DNA from: Deltaproteobacteria bacterium
GTDB taxonomy: Bacteria; Myxococcota; Myxococcia; Myxococcales; JAHFDP01
Length of the DNA stretch: 34,818 nt
Reading direction: 5' to 3'
Assembly: GCA_023248955.1 (NCBI GenBank)
Contig: JAHFDP010000016.1
Coordinates: 24,258 to 59,075, forward strand
Of the stretch, positions 1 to 6,209 are shown in pieces; the first letter of the stretch is position 1, and each line of letters begins with the position of its first letter. Position numbers and translations under genes: made by a program. The notes under the pieces were generated by a model. It was not told the DNA's origin. It made no database searches and saw nothing but the letters and a program-made list of their open reading frames with translations.

Positions 1-889
1 AGAGGTCGCCATTTTCGTTCAAGAAGGTGAGCGCCCAGGCGGCGTCGGCTTCCGTGAGCGCCCATCCAGGTGTGTGCGCGGCGTTATCGGCGGTGTCGAC
101 ATCCACCGCGTAAGGGTCGGTCACCGCTTCGGCGAGTTCGTGGCTGCCCGCGCCGGTCACCATGTCAATGCCAGAGAGGCCGCCAAAGTTCGCGCAGCGC
201 GGAATCACCGCGTAGGCCGCGCGAGTCGTGGAATCGAGCATGACGTAGGAATGGTAACCTCCGATGCCCTGGCAGAGCGTGGCGATGCTTCCTCCCGCGG
301 AGAGTGGAACGGTCACCGTAACGTCGGGTGCGGTGAAAACAGCGAACACTACCCGCGTCCAGTCGATCTGCTTGCTGGCCGTTCGTGCGTTCTGGAAAGC
401 GGTCTTGAGCGCGGTGCGGATCTGCGCGTCGCCGAAGTTGGTGCTCGTCGTTGGCGGCAACGCTTGTCCGAAATTTTCGACCGTGGCGTTACCGACGCCA
501 TATTGGCTGACCGCTGATGTCCAGTAGTCCGACGTTCCCAGTTTGGTAACAAACGACAGGATCTCGGTCGCCATGGGATCGTTGGGGACCAGCATCGGAA
601 CGAAAATCGGATCCTTCAAAAAGGGACCGCTGTTGGTGAGCTGGGGCGGCGCTGCGTGATCGGCTTCCACGAACGGAGGATTGCCGCCGTCAGTGGTGTT
701 GCCTGCATCGGTGTCGTTGCCGGCGTCTGTCTCCTTGCCAGCGTCGGCATTGGTGGTTCCGCCGTCGTCGAGCGTGCCGTTGCCGCCGTCGCTGATATCT
801 CCACCGCCGCCAGAGTTTCGACGATCGTCGGTGCTCGCGCAGGAAACAGTTAGGCAGGCAAATATAGTTAGTATCTTATTGATTCGCAT
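1..889 (-). CDS. Lipoprotein with low-complexity linker and HELAE zincin-like motif (3' end cut off)
   Basis: An open frame runs leftward from an ATG at 889 to the window edge, giving 296 codons with no stop. The N-terminus has a short basic-hydrophobic leader and a lipobox-like LTVSC (Cys17), so an exported lipoprotein is likely. Residues about 25-70 are a repetitive Asp/Gly/Asn/Thr linker. The folded part that follows contains HELAEAVTDP at residues 250-259. An H-E-x-x-E pattern followed by a DP is seen in secreted zincin-like proteins, so His250, Glu251 and Glu254 could bind metal, but the third ligand cannot be confirmed and the C-terminus is missing. No Shine-Dalgarno is visible. A TACAAA hexamer lies at 904-899, 9 nt before the ATG, so the transcript may be leaderless. 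The gene is divergent from the GT2 gene. The family is not recognised with certainty. Confidence 0.75.
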   Translation of the reverse strand, partial: MRINKILTIFACLTVSCASTDDRRNSGGGGDISDGGNGTLDDGGTTNADAGKETDAGNDTDAGNTTDGGNPPFVEADHAAPPQLTNSGPFLKDPIFVPMLVPNDPMATEILSFVTKLGTSDYWTSAVSQYGVGNATVENFGQALPPTTSTNFGDAQIRTALKTAFQNARTASKQIDWTRVVFAVFTAPDVTVTVPLSAGGSIATLCQGIGGYHSYVMLDSTTRAAYAVIPRCANFGGLSGIDMVTGAGSHELAEAVTDPYAVDVDTADNAAHTPGWALTEADAAWALTFLNENGDL

Positions 890-898
890 GGGGGATCG

Positions 899-904
899 TT
901 TGTA
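899..904 (-). promoter_or_regulatory. -10-like hexamer TACAAA close to the start of the left-edge lipoprotein gene
   Basis: TACAAA on the minus strand matches the TANNNT-type core loosely. It lies 9 nt before the ATG at 889. No -35 box stands out and there is no purine-rich ribosome-binding site between it and the start codon. Confidence 0.3.
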
Positions 905-958
905 AGGGTGGGCAACTTTTCAGAGGGGGAAGGTGTCGTATCGTGACAGGCCTGCGTT

Positions 959-972
959 TGGCCACGTGGCCA
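959..972. promoter_or_regulatory. Perfect 14-bp palindrome TGGCCACGTGGCCA, candidate operator
   Basis: A perfect inverted repeat lies in the 163-bp gap between two divergent genes (lipoprotein starting at 889 and GT2 starting at 1053). Its position 55-95 bp from both start codons fits a dimeric regulator's site that could control both genes. No regulator gene is adjacent. Confidence 0.35.
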
Positions 973-1036
973 CGATTAGCTAACGCCCAGGTCGGCCTAG
1001 CGTTACATGACTTCAAGGTGGCGCGGTCGCCGGTGT

Positions 1037-1042
1037 TACAAT
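1037..1042 (+). promoter_or_regulatory. -10-like hexamer TACAAT just before the GT2 gene
   Basis: TACAAT matches the sigma-70 -10 consensus at five of six positions and ends 10 nt before the ATG at 1053. No Shine-Dalgarno lies between, so transcription would start within a few bases of the start codon. No convincing -35 is seen. Confidence 0.35.
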
Positions 1043-1052
1043 CCACGGTTCC

Positions 1053-1994
1053 ATGCGCTACGTTTTTCTTACTGCCTGTCGCAACGAGTCGGCGATTCTC
1101 GAAAAATTTTTGGCGGAGTTCACAACGGTAGTAACGGCTGCCGGCATCGCGCAGCAATCGATGCTCCACGTCGTGGACGATCTCTCCACCGACTCTTCGC
1201 GCGATATTCTGGAGCGCTACCGCAAATCGCCCGGCGCGATTTCGATTCACGTCATCCGCGCGCCGACCAATTTCGGAAATCAAGGTGCGATGTTTTTCGG
1301 CTTGCTCAACATCGAAGTCGGCGCGGATGACGTGCTCATTACGTTCGATTGCGACGGCGAAGATGACGTGCGTCAATTCCAATCTATCCTCGAATTGGGC
1401 CGCGCCAACGCCGATAAACTTGTTCTCATTGAGCGTGGCCGCCGCGCGGAGTCGCTAGCCTTCAAGGTTTTTTTTGCCTGCTACAAATTGCTCTTTCGAT
1501 TTCTCACGCGGCAAACCATCGTTCCGAATAACTTCATGCTGATTCCCGGCGCCTATATTCCGTTTATTCGCCGCTCAGCGTTGGCGCCGCTTCATTTCGC
1601 TTATGCGGTTTTGAAATTGCGGCTGCCCTCGGTGGCCGTCGTTCGCGATCGGCGCCAGCGCTACGGCGGCCACACCAGCCAAGATCTCTTTTCGCTGGTG
1701 AGCCACGGCATGGTCGGGCTCATGGTTTTTTATGAAACGGTGATCGCCAAATTATTCTTTCTGCTTTTCTTGTTTGGCTTCGCCGCAACCGCTATTTTCG
1801 GTCTCGCGTTGCTTTTGCCCGACGGAGATTTCGCTGCCCAGCGCGCGCTGTTGTGGAGCGTGCTGGCCATGGGAATGGGCGCCGCTTGGCTCTTCGCGCT
1901 GCTCTTGTCCGCGGCACTGGCACTGCTTTTTAAGATGTCAGTGTTTAATCAGGCCGCCGACGAGCGATTAGCCACTGCGAATCATCCGCGTTAA
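1053..1994 (+). CDS. Family 2 glycosyltransferase with C-terminal membrane segments
   Basis: This 313-residue protein begins with a GT-A nucleotide-sugar-binding fold. The motif FLTACRNESAIL is at the N-terminus, VVDDLSTDSS follows at about residue 40, and DCDGEDD at about residue 93 would be the metal-binding acidic motif. Residues about 220-300 form two or three hydrophobic segments. This is the layout of polyprenyl-phosphate sugar transferases of the dolichol-phosphate mannosyltransferase/GtrB type, which load a sugar on undecaprenyl phosphate at the inner membrane. The donor and acceptor cannot be read from sequence. The central region contains RRQRYGGHTSQD, resembling the acceptor-side motif of such enzymes. 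The gene stands alone and ends in a strong hairpin. The start is chosen because the GT-A fold begins immediately there and a -10-like box lies just upstream. Confidence 0.85.
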   Translation: MRYVFLTACRNESAILEKFLAEFTTVVTAAGIAQQSMLHVVDDLSTDSSRDILERYRKSPGAISIHVIRAPTNFGNQGAMFFGLLNIEVGADDVLITFDCDGEDDVRQFQSILELGRANADKLVLIERGRRAESLAFKVFFACYKLLFRFLTRQTIVPNNFMLIPGAYIPFIRRSALAPLHFAYAVLKLRLPSVAVVRDRRQRYGGHTSQDLFSLVSHGMVGLMVFYETVIAKLFFLLFLFGFAATAIFGLALLLPDGDFAAQRALLWSVLAMGMGAAWLFALLLSAALALLFKMSVFNQAADERLATANHPR

Positions 1995-2029
1995 TCGGCG
2001 GTGCCGTCCCATTGCACGGCACCGCGATT
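1993..2029. terminator. Strong hairpin between convergent genes, probable bidirectional terminator
   Basis: GCGGTGCCGT (1998-2007) pairs perfectly with ACGGCACCGC (2016-2025) over an 8-nt loop. The stem extends by four A/T-rich pairs (AATC/GATT) across one bulged G. It overlaps the TAA stop of the GT2 gene and lies 11 nt from the stop of the facing lipoprotein gene. The plus-strand side continues into a T-rich stretch. Confidence 0.7.
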
Positions 2030-2039
2030 AAGTCGTTTC

Positions 2040-2861
2040 TTATTGCGGCATTCCGCAGCCAATCCAAGCTAGGACGCGTTGCTTGTCGCTGGCCGACAAC
2101 GAACCATTGGGTGGCATCGATCCCGACGAGATGGCCGAGCTGATGCGGGTGTTGGAGTGAACACCGCTGTAGCTCGACGCAAAACTGTGGCAACTGACGC
2201 AATCTTTGGCGAAGAAGCTAGACGCGAAATTCGCCCAAGTGTCGTTTGTGCAGGGAGGAGTGACACCGCCGGTCGTGCTGCCACTCCCTCCGCTGGTGCC
2301 GCTGCCGACGCCAGTTGTGCCAGTGCTGCCACTGGTCGTGCCTCCAGTGCTGCCACCAGTTGTGCCAGTGCTGCCGCCGGTCGTGCCTCCAGTGCTGCCA
2401 CCAGTTGTGCCACTGCCGCCGCTGGTCGTGCTGCCGGTGCTGCCACCGGTGGTGCCGCCGCTGGTCGCACTTCCGGCGCTACTTACCGTCGTGCTGCCGC
2501 CGCCGGTCGTCGTGTCCACGGTCGTGATCGGTGTCGTGGTACCGCCGGTCGAAGTTCCAGGCTCCGTACTCGAGATAGGGTCGCACAACCCGGTCTCTTC
2601 GTTGCATGCCGTTCCGCCAGCGCATGCCGCGCCTGACGTGCAGGCCAGCGTGCAGAAGCCGTCGGCGCACGTCTCTCCTCGGCTGCAATCGAAATGCGTT
2701 CGGCACGCCGCTGGGAATGCTTGGCAGACATCGGCCACGCAGTAGGTTCCGGGCGGGCAGCGGCTGTCGTCGGTGCAGGCCGGTGCTTCGGGCGCTCCCG
2801 TCTTGATGCTGGAGTTGCCGCACGCACTTATCAAAAACGCAAGAATGGCCGCGCGCTTCAT
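2040..2861 (-). CDS. Monoheme c-type cytochrome lipoprotein with Cys-rich module and Gly/Thr/Ser repeat linker
   Basis: The 273-residue protein has a lipoprotein signal (LISAC, Cys14). A Cys-rich module at about residues 28-95 has six or more CxxxxxC-type spacings (RCPPGTYC, CSRGETCADGFC) like those in myxobacterial surface lipoproteins. Residues about 100-200 are a Gly/Thr/Ser linker built on a tandem repeat. The C-terminal domain carries one heme c motif, CVSCH at 221-225, with Met249 in SGSMPP as probable axial ligand, the usual layout of a small class I cytochrome c. It would sit on the outer face of a membrane with the heme domain held out on a flexible stalk, passing electrons from the upstream gene products. 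Its ATG overlaps the YceI stop by 4 nt (ATGA), so it is the last gene of a coupled operon. Repeat length may vary between strains. Confidence 0.85.
   Translation of the reverse strand: MKRAAILAFLISACGNSSIKTGAPEAPACTDDSRCPPGTYCVADVCQAFPAACRTHFDCSRGETCADGFCTLACTSGAACAGGTACNEETGLCDPISSTEPGTSTGGTTTPITTVDTTTGGGSTTVSSAGSATSGGTTGGSTGSTTSGGSGTTGGSTGGTTGGSTGTTGGSTGGTTSGSTGTTGVGSGTSGGSGSTTGGVTPPCTNDTWANFASSFFAKDCVSCHSFASSYSGVHSNTRISSAISSGSMPPNGSLSASDKQRVLAWIGCGMPQ
2311..2445. repeat. Three tandem copies of a 45-bp unit inside the cytochrome lipoprotein gene
   Basis: Units 2311-2355, 2356-2400 and 2401-2445 each begin CCAGTTGTGCCA on the plus strand. The first two differ at about three positions and the third is more diverged. 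Each unit encodes 15 residues, so gain or loss of a unit keeps the frame. Shorter related motifs extend on both sides. Confidence 0.85.
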
Positions 2862-3424
2862 TGCGCCACCCCCACCGCGAGATTCACCGTCATGTCCATC
2901 GTGTCGTCAATGGGCACGAACAGGAGCGACGGCCGATCGACATTGAATGCCGTGAGGCTCAAGGCGAACTTGCCCTTCGCCGCCGCATGCTTGGCATCCG
3001 CGAACGTCACCATCAGCGGAACCTCCACGGGTCGCTTCACGCCGTGAAAGGTCAGCTCACCATTCAATTTCACCTCGCGGTGCGCGGGAAAGGGCCCCGC
3101 CATCGCCACGCCATTGGCCGTGCCTTTGAACTCGACCAGTGGATACTTATTCGCCTCCACGGTCTCCATCATGTGTTCATCGCGATTACCGTTGCCCGAA
3201 TCGAACGAGCTCACCGGTACGCGCACCATGGCCTGCAGCGTGCCATCGGTCAGCAGCCGCGCGCGCCCCTGAATCTGGTGCGAAACGCCGGTCATCTCGT
3301 GGAACTTGTGGACCACGTGGTAGGTGAGCGCGCTCTGAGGAGCGACGTCGAGGGTGGCGGTGGTGTCCGAGGCGATTGCCAACGGCGCACCGAGAAAGAA
3401 CAGAACTACGATTCGATTTAGCAT
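2858..3424 (-). CDS. YceI-family periplasmic lipocalin-like protein
   Basis: The 188-residue protein has a cleavable signal peptide (about residues 1-18). The rest is a YceI domain: SALTYHVVHKFHEMTGVSHQIQG near the start, FDSGNGNRDEHM in the middle and ELTFHGVKRPVEVPLMV near the end. The domain is a beta barrel that binds a polyprenyl chain or similar amphiphile. In Escherichia coli yceI is adjacent to yceJ, a cytochrome b561 homologue. Here it lies in the same operon as a four-helix protein with b561-like histidines and two c-type cytochromes, which supports a role in carrying or protecting a quinone-like lipid. AGAGG lies just upstream of the ATG at 3424 as ribosome-binding site. The stop overlaps the next gene by 4 nt. 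Confidence 0.9.
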   Translation of the reverse strand: MLNRIVVLFFLGAPLAIASDTTATLDVAPQSALTYHVVHKFHEMTGVSHQIQGRARLLTDGTLQAMVRVPVSSFDSGNGNRDEHMMETVEANKYPLVEFKGTANGVAMAGPFPAHREVKLNGELTFHGVKRPVEVPLMVTFADAKHAAAKGKFALSLTAFNVDRPSLLFVPIDDTMDMTVNLAVGVAQ

Positions 3425-3439
3425 CGGTCCTCTCGAGGG

Positions 3440-3862
3440 TTAGGGGACGAACAAACGGCCCGGCGCTTTTTCGGCGGGCACGGTGTGACAGCTGTTGCAA
3501 CTTCCACTGGCGGGTCGATCGACCATTTTCATCGTCTGGCTATTTTCGACTTGCACTTGAATTGGAAAGTGGAGGGCCTCGGCGGTGTAGAAATTGCCCG
3601 CGCCGTTGGTGCGTAGCGTGAGTGTGTTGCCCGCGGAGTCGGTGATCACGACGTTGGCATTGGCGACGCCTTCGTCGTGGTTCGCGTGAACATCGCCGAA
3701 AACAGTTCCCGCGGCGGTGAAGCGGCGGGCGCTGGCGCTTCCTCCGGCGCTGTGACAGGCCAGGCAATCTTCGCCGGGGCGCATGGTGGGCGTGCCGTCC
3801 CAGCCAGAGACGACCGCGCCGCAGCTCATCAGTAAAACGAGGGTTCCGACCCAGATTCGCAT
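3440..3862 (-). CDS. Small diheme c-type cytochrome lipoprotein
   Basis: The start chosen is the ATG at 3862, because GGAG lies five bases ahead of it and a lipoprotein signal follows (LLMSC, Cys14). A longer in-frame reading upstream is only the shadow of the previous gene. The 140-residue product has two heme c motifs, CLACH at 33-37 and CNSCH at 122-126. Between them, GTVFGDVHANHDEGVANANVV and LRTNGAGNFYT resemble the small beta-sandwich of carboxypeptidase-regulatory-like domains. Heme motifs flanking such a domain suggest a periplasmic electron carrier anchored in a membrane. It begins 2 nt after the four-helix protein and is followed 15 nt later by yceI, so all are probably one transcript. 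No axial ligand for the second heme can be assigned. Confidence 0.85.
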   Translation of the reverse strand: MRIWVGTLVLLMSCGAVVSGWDGTPTMRPGEDCLACHSAGGSASARRFTAAGTVFGDVHANHDEGVANANVVITDSAGNTLTLRTNGAGNFYTAEALHFPIQVQVENSQTMKMVDRPASGSCNSCHTVPAEKAPGRLFVP

Positions 3863-3864
3863 CG

Positions 3865-4515
3865 CTACTCCGACATGAAGACCAGCGCGAGCGCGCCGGT
3901 GACGAGAAGGCCCGCGGTGGCGTACCCGATCGCTAAATGGGTCTGCGCCAGCGCGACTTGATCGAGGCGGCCCTCGTGCAGTGTGGTCCAGAGGCCAAGG
4001 CCCATTTCGGTGGCCATGCCTACGGTGGCGCCCGCCATGCAGATTTTGTGGATCGTCAACGAGTCGAAACCGTGCGCGGTTTTCTTTTCGAAGGGCACCG
4101 GCGCGAGCCATGCGAGGACGCCCGCGGTCGCAAAGGCCACCGTGGTTCCCGTGGCGGCCGCTGCGTGGACCAACTCGAAACGTCCCGTGGAAAACCCGCC
4201 GCCGAAACGATCGTTGTAATTGAGCTGACCGAGCACGGTTGTGCCGATCATTCCGGCGGCGGTAACGAGTCCGAGTGTCTGGTGGAGCGTGAGCAGCTGG
4301 CGCCGCTTGGCGATGCGTGGATCCGGCGCGGCGAAGGCGGCCATCGGTGCGGGCGTGGCGCCGAAGAGATCGAAATCGCTTTTCGATTCCGATGCGCGCG
4401 GCTTGGACGATGCCGCGGACGGTTTTTTATTCTCGGCTACCGCTTCGCGCGGCAGAAAAAGAATCGATGCAACAGCTAGCGAGACGAGCGAACGAACGAC
4501 GACAACATGCTGCAT
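3865..4515 (-). CDS. Four-helix membrane protein with paired histidines, predicted diheme b561-like cytochrome
   Basis: The 216-residue protein has a signal-like segment (1-27), a charged linker, then four hydrophobic helices from about residue 74. Each helix carries one histidine near its N-terminal end: His78 (LTLHQTLG), His117 (ELVHAAAA), His156 (LTIHKICM) and His193 (AQTHLAIG). Since alternate helices run in opposite directions, His78/His156 would lie on one face of the membrane and His117/His193 on the other. That geometry can hold two b hemes, as in cytochrome b561. The b561 assignment is inference from this pattern and from the neighbours (two c-type cytochromes and YceI), not from overall similarity. 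As first gene of the operon it would pass electrons from a quinol or other reductant across the membrane to the exported cytochromes. No clear Shine-Dalgarno precedes the ATG at 4515. Confidence 0.7.
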   Translation of the reverse strand: MQHVVVVRSLVSLAVASILFLPREAVAENKKPSAASSKPRASESKSDFDLFGATPAPMAAFAAPDPRIAKRRQLLTLHQTLGLVTAAGMIGTTVLGQLNYNDRFGGGFSTGRFELVHAAAATGTTVAFATAGVLAWLAPVPFEKKTAHGFDSLTIHKICMAGATVGMATEMGLGLWTTLHEGRLDQVALAQTHLAIGYATAGLLVTGALALVFMSE

Positions 4516-4880
4516 TTGCGACCCGGCGGCGACTGGTGCGTGATGTGTTTTCTTTCGGGCATTGTTGGCTGAAAGACATCGTGAGGGCTGACCCGGAGGC
4601 TCGGCTATCGGTCAACTGACCGACCCCTAACTTAGCCGGAAAACCACAATTGCCGTTACCTGCGACGGCCGATCGCGGGCCGTCTACTTCGGTGCTTGCC
4701 GCGCATATTGAAAGCGCGGCCGGCCCGATTGGTGGCGCTGGAAGCGCCCGATCACATAGCGGGCTCCTCCGGTGCCTCCTCAGCGCACCGAAAAGTGCGC
4801 TTCCGGGGGCTCCTCGTGTGCGCCTCGTAGCCGACCCACGCTCGACCGTCTCGGTTCCACGGCAACTGTGGATTTCCGGC
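4516..4880. other. 365-bp intergenic region upstream of the cytochrome operon
   Basis: No gene or RNA gene is recognised between the DUF3105 gene (ending at 4881) and the cytochrome operon (starting at 4515), both leftward. It holds a 16-bp inverted repeat (4608-4623) and three short hairpins: gacggcc arms at 4664-4670/4678-4684, a 5-bp stem at 4746-4764 and agcgcac arms at 4782-4788/4795-4801. None is followed by a T-run, so none is a confident terminator. The operon promoter must lie here, but no clear -35/-10 pair was found. Confidence 0.5.
4608..4623. promoter_or_regulatory. Inverted repeat TCGGTCA-AC-TGACCGA, candidate operator of the cytochrome operon
   Basis: Two perfect 7-bp arms are separated by 2 bp, centred about 100 bp before the first gene of the redox operon. 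The size and symmetry suit a dimeric helix-turn-helix regulator. Nothing in the sequence identifies the protein. Confidence 0.35.
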
Positions 4881-5450
4881 TTAATCCGCCAGACCCGCAT
4901 CGGGCGCATACGACTGCGGACACGCGTTCGGCGAAGGATTCGCCGCTACATCCTCGGGCCCGTTTCCCTCGTGCGCCGCGATGAAACAGAGCAGCGCATT
5001 CGCGTCCACGTTGTCTTCGAGCAGCACGAAATCCCAGGCCACGGCTGCAAACGCGGACGGCAACGTGGGCGCGGCCGTTACCAAAAGTCGTCGTCCGCCG
5101 CCGAGTGCATCGGGCGCCCTCGCCAGCAAATCGTCGAGGGCTGCGCGCGCGGCGGGGCAGGAGGTCGCATCGGCGCAGCGGTACAAGAGCACCACGCCAC
5201 CATGCTCGAGGTTGTGCATCCAGCGCTCGGGCGGCACGACGACATTCGACGATCCCCACGGCGCCCAGCAGGGCCAATGCTTTCCGCTGGTCGGTGGATT
5301 TCCGACGTAGTCGACATGCAGCGGTTCATTGACGTGGCCGGTGCCTTGGTCCGAAACTTCGCGGCCCGCGCAGGCAGCATTGATTGCGGGAGATCGGTGG
5401 CAACCGAGGAGAGCGAATAAAACAAAAGACGGTGCGATTCTTTTAATCAA
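4881..5450 (-). CDS. DUF3105-family lipoprotein
   Basis: The start chosen is TTG at 5450, because it overlaps the methyltransferase stop by 4 nt (TTGA) and is followed at once by a lipoprotein signal, IKRIAPSFVLFALLGC (Cys17). An upstream in-frame ATG would add a non-signal stretch that only shadows the methyltransferase. The 189-residue product has the DUF3105 hallmarks: HVDYVGNPPTSGKHWPCWAPWG at about residues 45-65 and WMHNLEHGGVVLLYRC at about 77-92. The His-rich HNLEHGG block could bind a metal. The biochemical role of DUF3105 proteins is not known to me. Pairs of Cys residues (for example CADATSC) may form disulfides outside the cytoplasm. It is the last gene of the radical SAM/methyltransferase run. 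No terminator is clear downstream, only a weak hairpin at 4782-4801. Confidence 0.8.
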   Translation of the reverse strand: MIKRIAPSFVLFALLGCHRSPAINAACAGREVSDQGTGHVNEPLHVDYVGNPPTSGKHWPCWAPWGSSNVVVPPERWMHNLEHGGVVLLYRCADATSCPAARAALDDLLARAPDALGGGRRLLVTAAPTLPSAFAAVAWDFVLLEDNVDANALLCFIAAHEGNGPEDVAANPSPNACPQSYAPDAGLAD

Positions 5451-6208
5451 GCGTTGCGCTCGATTCGACGCGCGATCATGAGCAGAGAAACGCCGAACGG
5501 TATTTGAAGTCGCGCGATCCAATGGCGCTCCATTCGAAATATTCGAGTGAGGAGCCAATTGATCAGCGCGGGCGGAATACCCAAATGTGATCGAGGTGCC
5601 GTTGCGTGGTGACGAAAAATCCGCATGGCCCAGCGCGCGGCCAATATCGGCGCAAAGAGAAGCGCGTTGAATCCGGTGAGGTGAATGATTTCCAGCTCGG
5701 GCGGAACCGCGGCTGCGAGGCTTTGCGACGTGTAGCGGCGATGGTGATGAACCGCTTCGTCTTGATCGCTCCAGAGAAATCGGAACGCGGGAACGGTAAT
5801 CACAGCGATACCTCCAGGCGTGAGCTGCGCCGCGGCCCAGCGGAGCGCGCCGCGATCGTCGGCCACATGTTCGAGCACATCAAAAAGGCCGAGTACGTCC
5901 ACGCGATGCGGAAGAGGCTCGGGAATTCGATGGTGAATCGTTTGAAATCGATCGCCGTGTTTGCGTTTCAAATGATCAAGCGCCGCGGTCTCCATCTCCG
6001 CGCCGAGAACGGTTCCGAACGATTCGAGCATCGCCAAATTGCCGCCGCTGGCGCAGCCAATCTCGGCGATTTGCAAGGGGTCACCGCGCGGACGGAAACG
6101 ACGAATCGCCGCCGCGATGATTTCTCGCCGGGCACGCCACCACCAGTGGCGGTCTTCAACGTCGGCGTGAATATCGTATTGAGCAGCGTCCAATTGAGCA
6201 GCGTCCAA
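5447..6208 (-). CDS. Class I SAM-dependent methyltransferase
   Basis: The 253-residue protein opens with HWWWRARREIIAAAI, the entry motif of a family of small methyltransferases often found with glycosyltransferases. The SAM-binding motif I is IAEIGCASGGNLAML (about residues 47-61), and GLFDVLEHVADD follows at about residues 107-118 as motif IV. The C-terminal third is hydrophobic and basic and may touch the membrane. The substrate is unknown; lipid-linked sugars or a product of the adjacent radical SAM enzyme are possible. The start is a TTG at 6208, 1 nt after the radical SAM stop. A second TTG at 6193 results from a 15-bp tandem duplication, so the protein may begin at either (LDAAQ repeated). 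No strong ribosome-binding site is seen, so translation probably depends on the upstream gene. Confidence 0.82.
   Translation of the reverse strand: MDAAQLDAAQYDIHADVEDRHWWWRARREIIAAAIRRFRPRGDPLQIAEIGCASGGNLAMLESFGTVLGAEMETAALDHLKRKHGDRFQTIHHRIPEPLPHRVDVLGLFDVLEHVADDRGALRWAAAQLTPGGIAVITVPAFRFLWSDQDEAVHHHRRYTSQSLAAAVPPELEIIHLTGFNALLFAPILAARWAMRIFRHHATAPRSHLGIPPALINWLLTRIFRMERHWIARLQIPFGVSLLMIARRIERNA
6178..6207. repeat. 15-bp tandem duplication at the methyltransferase start
   Basis: The unit attgagcagcgtcca occurs twice, at 6178-6192 and 6193-6207. Read leftward it encodes LDAAQ twice and gives two in-frame TTG codons (6208 and 6193), both usable as start. Confidence 0.85.
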
Positions 6209-6209
6209 C

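Noticed and set aside
74-853. Several rightward frames at the left edge
   Set aside because: They are antisense to the lipoprotein frame, which has a signal, linker and HELAE motif and stays open to the edge.
2270-2530. CRISPR-like array
   Set aside because: The repeats are directly tandem with no unique spacers and are coding.
4516-4880. tRNA or small RNA gene
   Set aside because: Short hairpins are present but no cloverleaf, anticodon arm or T-loop sequence was found.
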